From: an uncultured Clostridia bacterium
Lineage (GTDB): Bacteria > Bacillota > Clostridia > Oscillospirales > CAG-272
Assembly (NCBI GenBank): GCA_947304475.1
Contig: CAMZBE010000037.1
Coordinates: forward strand, 1 to 8,986
Direction: 5' to 3'
Length of the DNA: 8,986 bases
Shown here: positions 6,637-8,986 of the stretch, in pieces
How the letters are laid out: each line of letters begins with the position of its first letter
Numbering within the stretch: the first letter of the stretch is position 1
The notes under the pieces: model-generated
Databases searched by the model: none
The model's input: only the letters and a program-made list of their open reading frames with translations
What the model was told of the DNA's origin: nothing
Made by a program: the position numbers and the translations under genes

Positions 6637-7703
6637 TACTGTTCACCTCCGTTTGCGGCAGCCTTGATGGCTTCGAGTACCTGTTCCGGCGTCGGGATCA
6701 TCCCGCCCGCACGGTTGCAGAGCGTGACGGGACGGCGGCACTCGGTGGCGAGCCGGACGTCCTCGATCATCTGCCCCATATTGAGTTCGACCGAGATGTA
6801 CTTCTTCACGGTCGAAAGCGAACGCTTGAAGGGATCGACGGGGAACGGCCAGAGGGTGATCGGACGGATCAGACCGACCTTGATCCCCATTTCGCGTGCG
6901 GCGTCGACGGCGTTGCGCGAGACGCGGGACGCGATACCGAACGCGGCGACCGCGATCTCGGCGTCCTCCATTCTGTATTCCTCGGCGCGCGCCTCGGTAC
7001 GCTCGATCTCGGCGTACTTTTCGTAGCGGGCAAAGTTGAACTGTTCGAGTTCCTCGGGGACGAGCGAGAGGGAGTTGATGATGTTGCGCTTGCGCTCCAT
7101 CTTGGTACCGGTGGTCGCCCACGGCTTCTCGGGCATCGGATTGATTTTCAGGTCGTCAAGGGCGACCGGCTCCATCATCTGCCCCATGGTACCGTCGGCG
7201 AGCAGCATCGACGTCATGCGGTATTTGTCGGCGAGATCGAACGCCTTGACGGTCAGTTCCGCCATCTCCTGCACCGAGGCGGGAGCGAGAACGATCATGT
7301 GGAAGTCGCCGTGTCCCGCGCCGCGCGTCGCCTGGAAGTAGTCCGACTGGCTGGGCTGGATGCCTCCGAGCCCGGGACCGCCGCGCTGAACGTTGACCAC
7401 CAGCGCCGGAAGATCGGCGCCCGCGAGGTAGGAAAGACCTTCGCCTTTGAGCGACACTCCGGGGGACGAGGACGAAGTCATGACGCGAAGTCCCGCCGAC
7501 GCGACGCCGTAGACCATATTGATCGCGGCGATCTCGGATTCCGCCTGCAAAAACGTCCCGCCGATCTTCGGCATCCGTTTCGCCATGTACGCGGCAATCT
7601 CGGTCTGCGGGGTGATCGGGTACCCGAAATAGTGACGGCAACCGGCGCGGATCGCCGCTTCGGCGATCGCCTCGTTGCCCTTCATCAGAACTTTCTTTTC
7701 CAT
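6636..7703 (-). CDS. vorB: 2-oxoacid:ferredoxin oxidoreductase, alpha subunit (VorB-like)
   Basis: A 355-residue alpha subunit, the usual length for VorB, with the pyrimidine-binding domain first and the transketolase-C-like domain after about residue 240. Marks are GYPITPQTE (27-35), QAESE (53-57) with the TPP-activating glutamate, TSSSSPGVSLKGEGL (76-90) and QRGGPGLGG (106-114). With the neighbours it forms the complete four-subunit enzyme. The ATG (7701-7703) follows GGAG, and only three bases separate it from the stop of the ferredoxin-like gene. The close resemblance to proteins commonly named 3-methyl-2-oxobutanoate dehydrogenase subunit VorB is from memory; 2-oxoglutarate use cannot be ruled out. 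Confidence 0.93.
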
Positions 7704-7706
7704 CTG

Positions 7707-7919
7707 TCAGACTCCTTTCTCGACTTCGATGATGCAATCGGGGCACATGGTCGCGCAGAAGGCGCACGCGATGCACGCCTCGGGATTGACCGCGGTGACG
7801 GGGTGATGCCCCTTCTTGTTGATGACGTCCTCGGCGAGCGCCAGCACCTTCTTCGGGCAGACGTCGACGCAGAGACCGCAACCCTTGCAGTTGTCGGTGC
7901 GGAAGGTCAACTTGTTCAT
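7707..7919 (-). CDS. vorD: 2-oxoacid:ferredoxin oxidoreductase, delta (2x4Fe-4S ferredoxin-like) subunit
   Basis: A 70-residue protein with two CxxCxxCxxxCP cluster motifs: C11, C14, C17, C21 and C49, C52, C55, C59. A further C62 follows. It would carry electrons from the TPP site to external ferredoxin. An upstream GTG (7926-7928) is in frame, but it overlaps the AAGGAG ribosome site (7928-7933), so the ATG at 7917-7919 with 8-base spacing is the real start. The gene order delta, alpha, beta, gamma is common in Clostridia. Confidence 0.93.
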   Translation of the reverse strand: MNKLTFRTDNCKGCGLCVDVCPKKVLALAEDVINKKGHHPVTAVNPEACIACAFCATMCPDCIIEVEKGV

Positions 7920-7927
7920 ATTCAGCA

Positions 7928-7933
7928 CTCCTT
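7928..7933 (-). promoter_or_regulatory. Ribosome binding site deciding the vorD start
   Basis: AAGGAG on the minus strand sits 8 bases before ATG 7919 and overlaps the alternative GTG at 7926-7928, which excludes the longer start. Confidence 0.8.
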
Positions 7934-7953
7934 TTCGTGTAATCGTATTCGGT

Positions 7954-8616
7954 TTACCCGATCTTTTTTTGCAGATTGAGAGGGAAGAGATCGGGGATCT
8001 TTCCCGTAAGTGAGGCGTAAACCCCCCGTTCCGCCGTCGTCATCCGGACGGGCAGACCGGTCAGGCGGCTGACCTCGGCGGCGTAATCGAGCGACTCCAG
8101 CACGTCTTCGGGCGTGGTCTCGCGTCCGACATTCGAGTTGTTGACCAGCCCCGTGACCGGGACGCCGCCCGCCTCTTCGATCTCCCGCAGCACCCCGACC
8201 GTATCTTCGGGGGTGCGCGTCAGGGGACGGTAGCGGTTGATGACGGCAAGACACTCAAAATCGTTTTCCGCAAGGATCGCCGGCGTCAGGCGTCCGAGCG
8301 CCAGCGCGCCTCTGTCGTCCCCCCCGACGTCGAGCACGGCGGTGAGCCTTTTGTCGTCGGTGACGGCGTACATCTCCTGCGGCAGCGCCGGGATGTCGAG
8401 GTTCCCGCCCGCGTAGGGCGAGGCGATCAGGCGGACGCCCGCCGCCTCAAGGTCGGCAAGGCTGTCCTTCGAGCGGAAGTAGGGGTTCACGATGTCGAGG
8501 TCGGCGAGCGCGACCGGCGACCGCGTTTGCGCAAGCCGGATCGCGTAGTTGACCGCGATATTGGTCTTTCCGCTCCCGTAATGTCCGACGAAGAGCGTGA
8601 TCCGTTTGGTTTCCAT
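7954..8616 (-). CDS. P-loop ATPase of the SIMIBI (ParA/MinD/CobB-like) class
   Basis: A 220-residue cytoplasmic protein. Walker A is GHYGSGKT (11-18). A switch-I-like segment DLDIVNPYFRSKD lies at 39-51, a Walker B-like AVLDVGGDD at 93-101, and a GLVNNSN base-recognition-like loop at 156-162. It has the plain GSGKT form rather than the deviant KGGxxK Walker A of true ParA/MinD, and no CxxC as in the Mrp/Nbp35 iron-sulfur carriers. The ATG at 8614-8616 has only a weak GGAAA in front and lies 8 bases after the acyl-CoA synthetase stop; 34 bases separate its end from vorD. Its place between the synthetase and the oxidoreductase genes suggests a job in assembling, activating or regulating that enzyme set, but the function is not known to me. 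Confidence 0.85.
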   Translation of the reverse strand: METKRITLFVGHYGSGKTNIAVNYAIRLAQTRSPVALADLDIVNPYFRSKDSLADLEAAGVRLIASPYAGGNLDIPALPQEMYAVTDDKRLTAVLDVGGDDRGALALGRLTPAILAENDFECLAVINRYRPLTRTPEDTVGVLREIEEAGGVPVTGLVNNSNVGRETTPEDVLESLDYAAEVSRLTGLPVRMTTAERGVYASLTGKIPDLFPLNLQKKIG

Positions 8617-8624
8617 TTTCCGTA

Positions 8625-8986
8625 TCACAGTTTGTTGCGCTGAATCTTGCCCGAAATGGTCTTGGGAAGGCTGTCGCGGAAGACCACGATGCGGGGGTAC
8701 TTGTAGGGGGCGGTATTCTTCTTGACGTAGTTCTGGATCTCTTTTTTCAGATCCTCGGTGGGCTCGGTGCCGGGAACCAGCACGATGCTCGCCTTGACGA
8801 CCTGCCCTCTGACCGGATCGGGTTCGGCGGAAACACCGCATTCGAGAACGTAGGGCAGTTCCATGATGACCGACTCGATCTCGAACGGCCCGATGCGGTA
8901 GCCCGACGACTTGATGACGTCGTCGTTACGTCCGACGTACCAGTAGAACCCGTCCTCGTCGCGCCACGCCGTGTCGCCGGTGTGGT
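8625..8986 (-). CDS. AMP-forming acyl-CoA synthetase, C-terminal part (5' end outside window)
   Basis: About 119 C-terminal residues of an acyl-adenylate-forming enzyme are visible. They contain HTGD, then YVGRNDDVIKSSGYRIGPFE (hinge and the A8 motif) and PKTISGKIQR near the end, carrying the A10 catalytic lysine. The FYWYVGRNDDVIKSSGYRIG wording and the DPVRGQVVKA segment resemble acetyl- and medium-chain acyl-CoA synthetases more than luciferase-like or PaaK-type ligases. The enzyme activates a carboxylic acid with ATP and CoA. Being first in line before the oxidoreductase and ilvE, it probably handles a branched short-chain acid such as isobutyrate or isovalerate; that substrate is inference. 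The operon promoter lies outside the window. Confidence 0.9.
   Translation of the reverse strand, partial: HTGDTAWRDEDGFYWYVGRNDDVIKSSGYRIGPFEIESVIMELPYVLECGVSAEPDPVRGQVVKASIVLVPGTEPTEDLKKEIQNYVKKNTAPYKYPRIVVFRDSLPKTISGKIQRNKL

Overview
The window looks like chromosome from an anaerobic, GC-rich clostridial Bacillota. The reasons are strong AGGAG-type ribosome sites before most genes, a canonical T-box leader, a near-perfect sigma-A promoter, and ferredoxin-dependent 2-oxoacid metabolism. Nearly all genes lie on the minus strand. The exceptions to the general look are one small plus-strand gene and a visibly AT-richer nuclease gene in the middle.

Right part (8986 down to about 4190, minus strand): a tightly packed operon. 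It encodes, in order of transcription, the C-terminal part of an AMP-forming acyl-CoA synthetase, a P-loop ATPase, the four subunits of a 2-oxoacid:ferredoxin oxidoreductase of the VOR/KOR type (ferredoxin-like, alpha, beta, gamma), and a branched-chain amino acid aminotransferase (IlvE). Gaps run from overlaps of 1-4 bases to 34 bases. A hairpin after ilvE probably ends the transcript. The enzymes fit one path between branched-chain amino acids, 2-oxoacids, branched acyl-CoAs and branched short-chain fatty acids. It could run as amino acid fermentation or, in reverse, as reductive carboxylation of volatile fatty acids to make amino acids.

Middle (about 2450-4140): an insertion-like stretch. 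It has an orphan PD-(D/E)XK nuclease-like gene (minus), a perfect 15-bp hairpin between converging genes, and a 91-residue coiled-coil protein of unknown role (plus) with an AT-rich upstream region.

Left part (about 2414 down to 1, minus strand): a consensus promoter (TTGACA, 17 bp, TATAAT) drives a complete T-box leader whose likely specifier codon is CTC (leucine). The leader is followed by a LeuA-like protein and then a translationally coupled xylose-isomerase-like TIM-barrel gene. The LeuA-like protein keeps the C-terminal leucine-binding/regulatory domain but has lost the catalytic arginine and all three metal-ligand positions of isopropylmalate synthase. The TIM-barrel gene is interrupted by an in-frame TAA yet stays open and protein-like on both sides, and it also has an altered metal site. 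The most striking observation is a leucine-controlled operon whose two products both look like pseudoenzymes or decaying enzymes.
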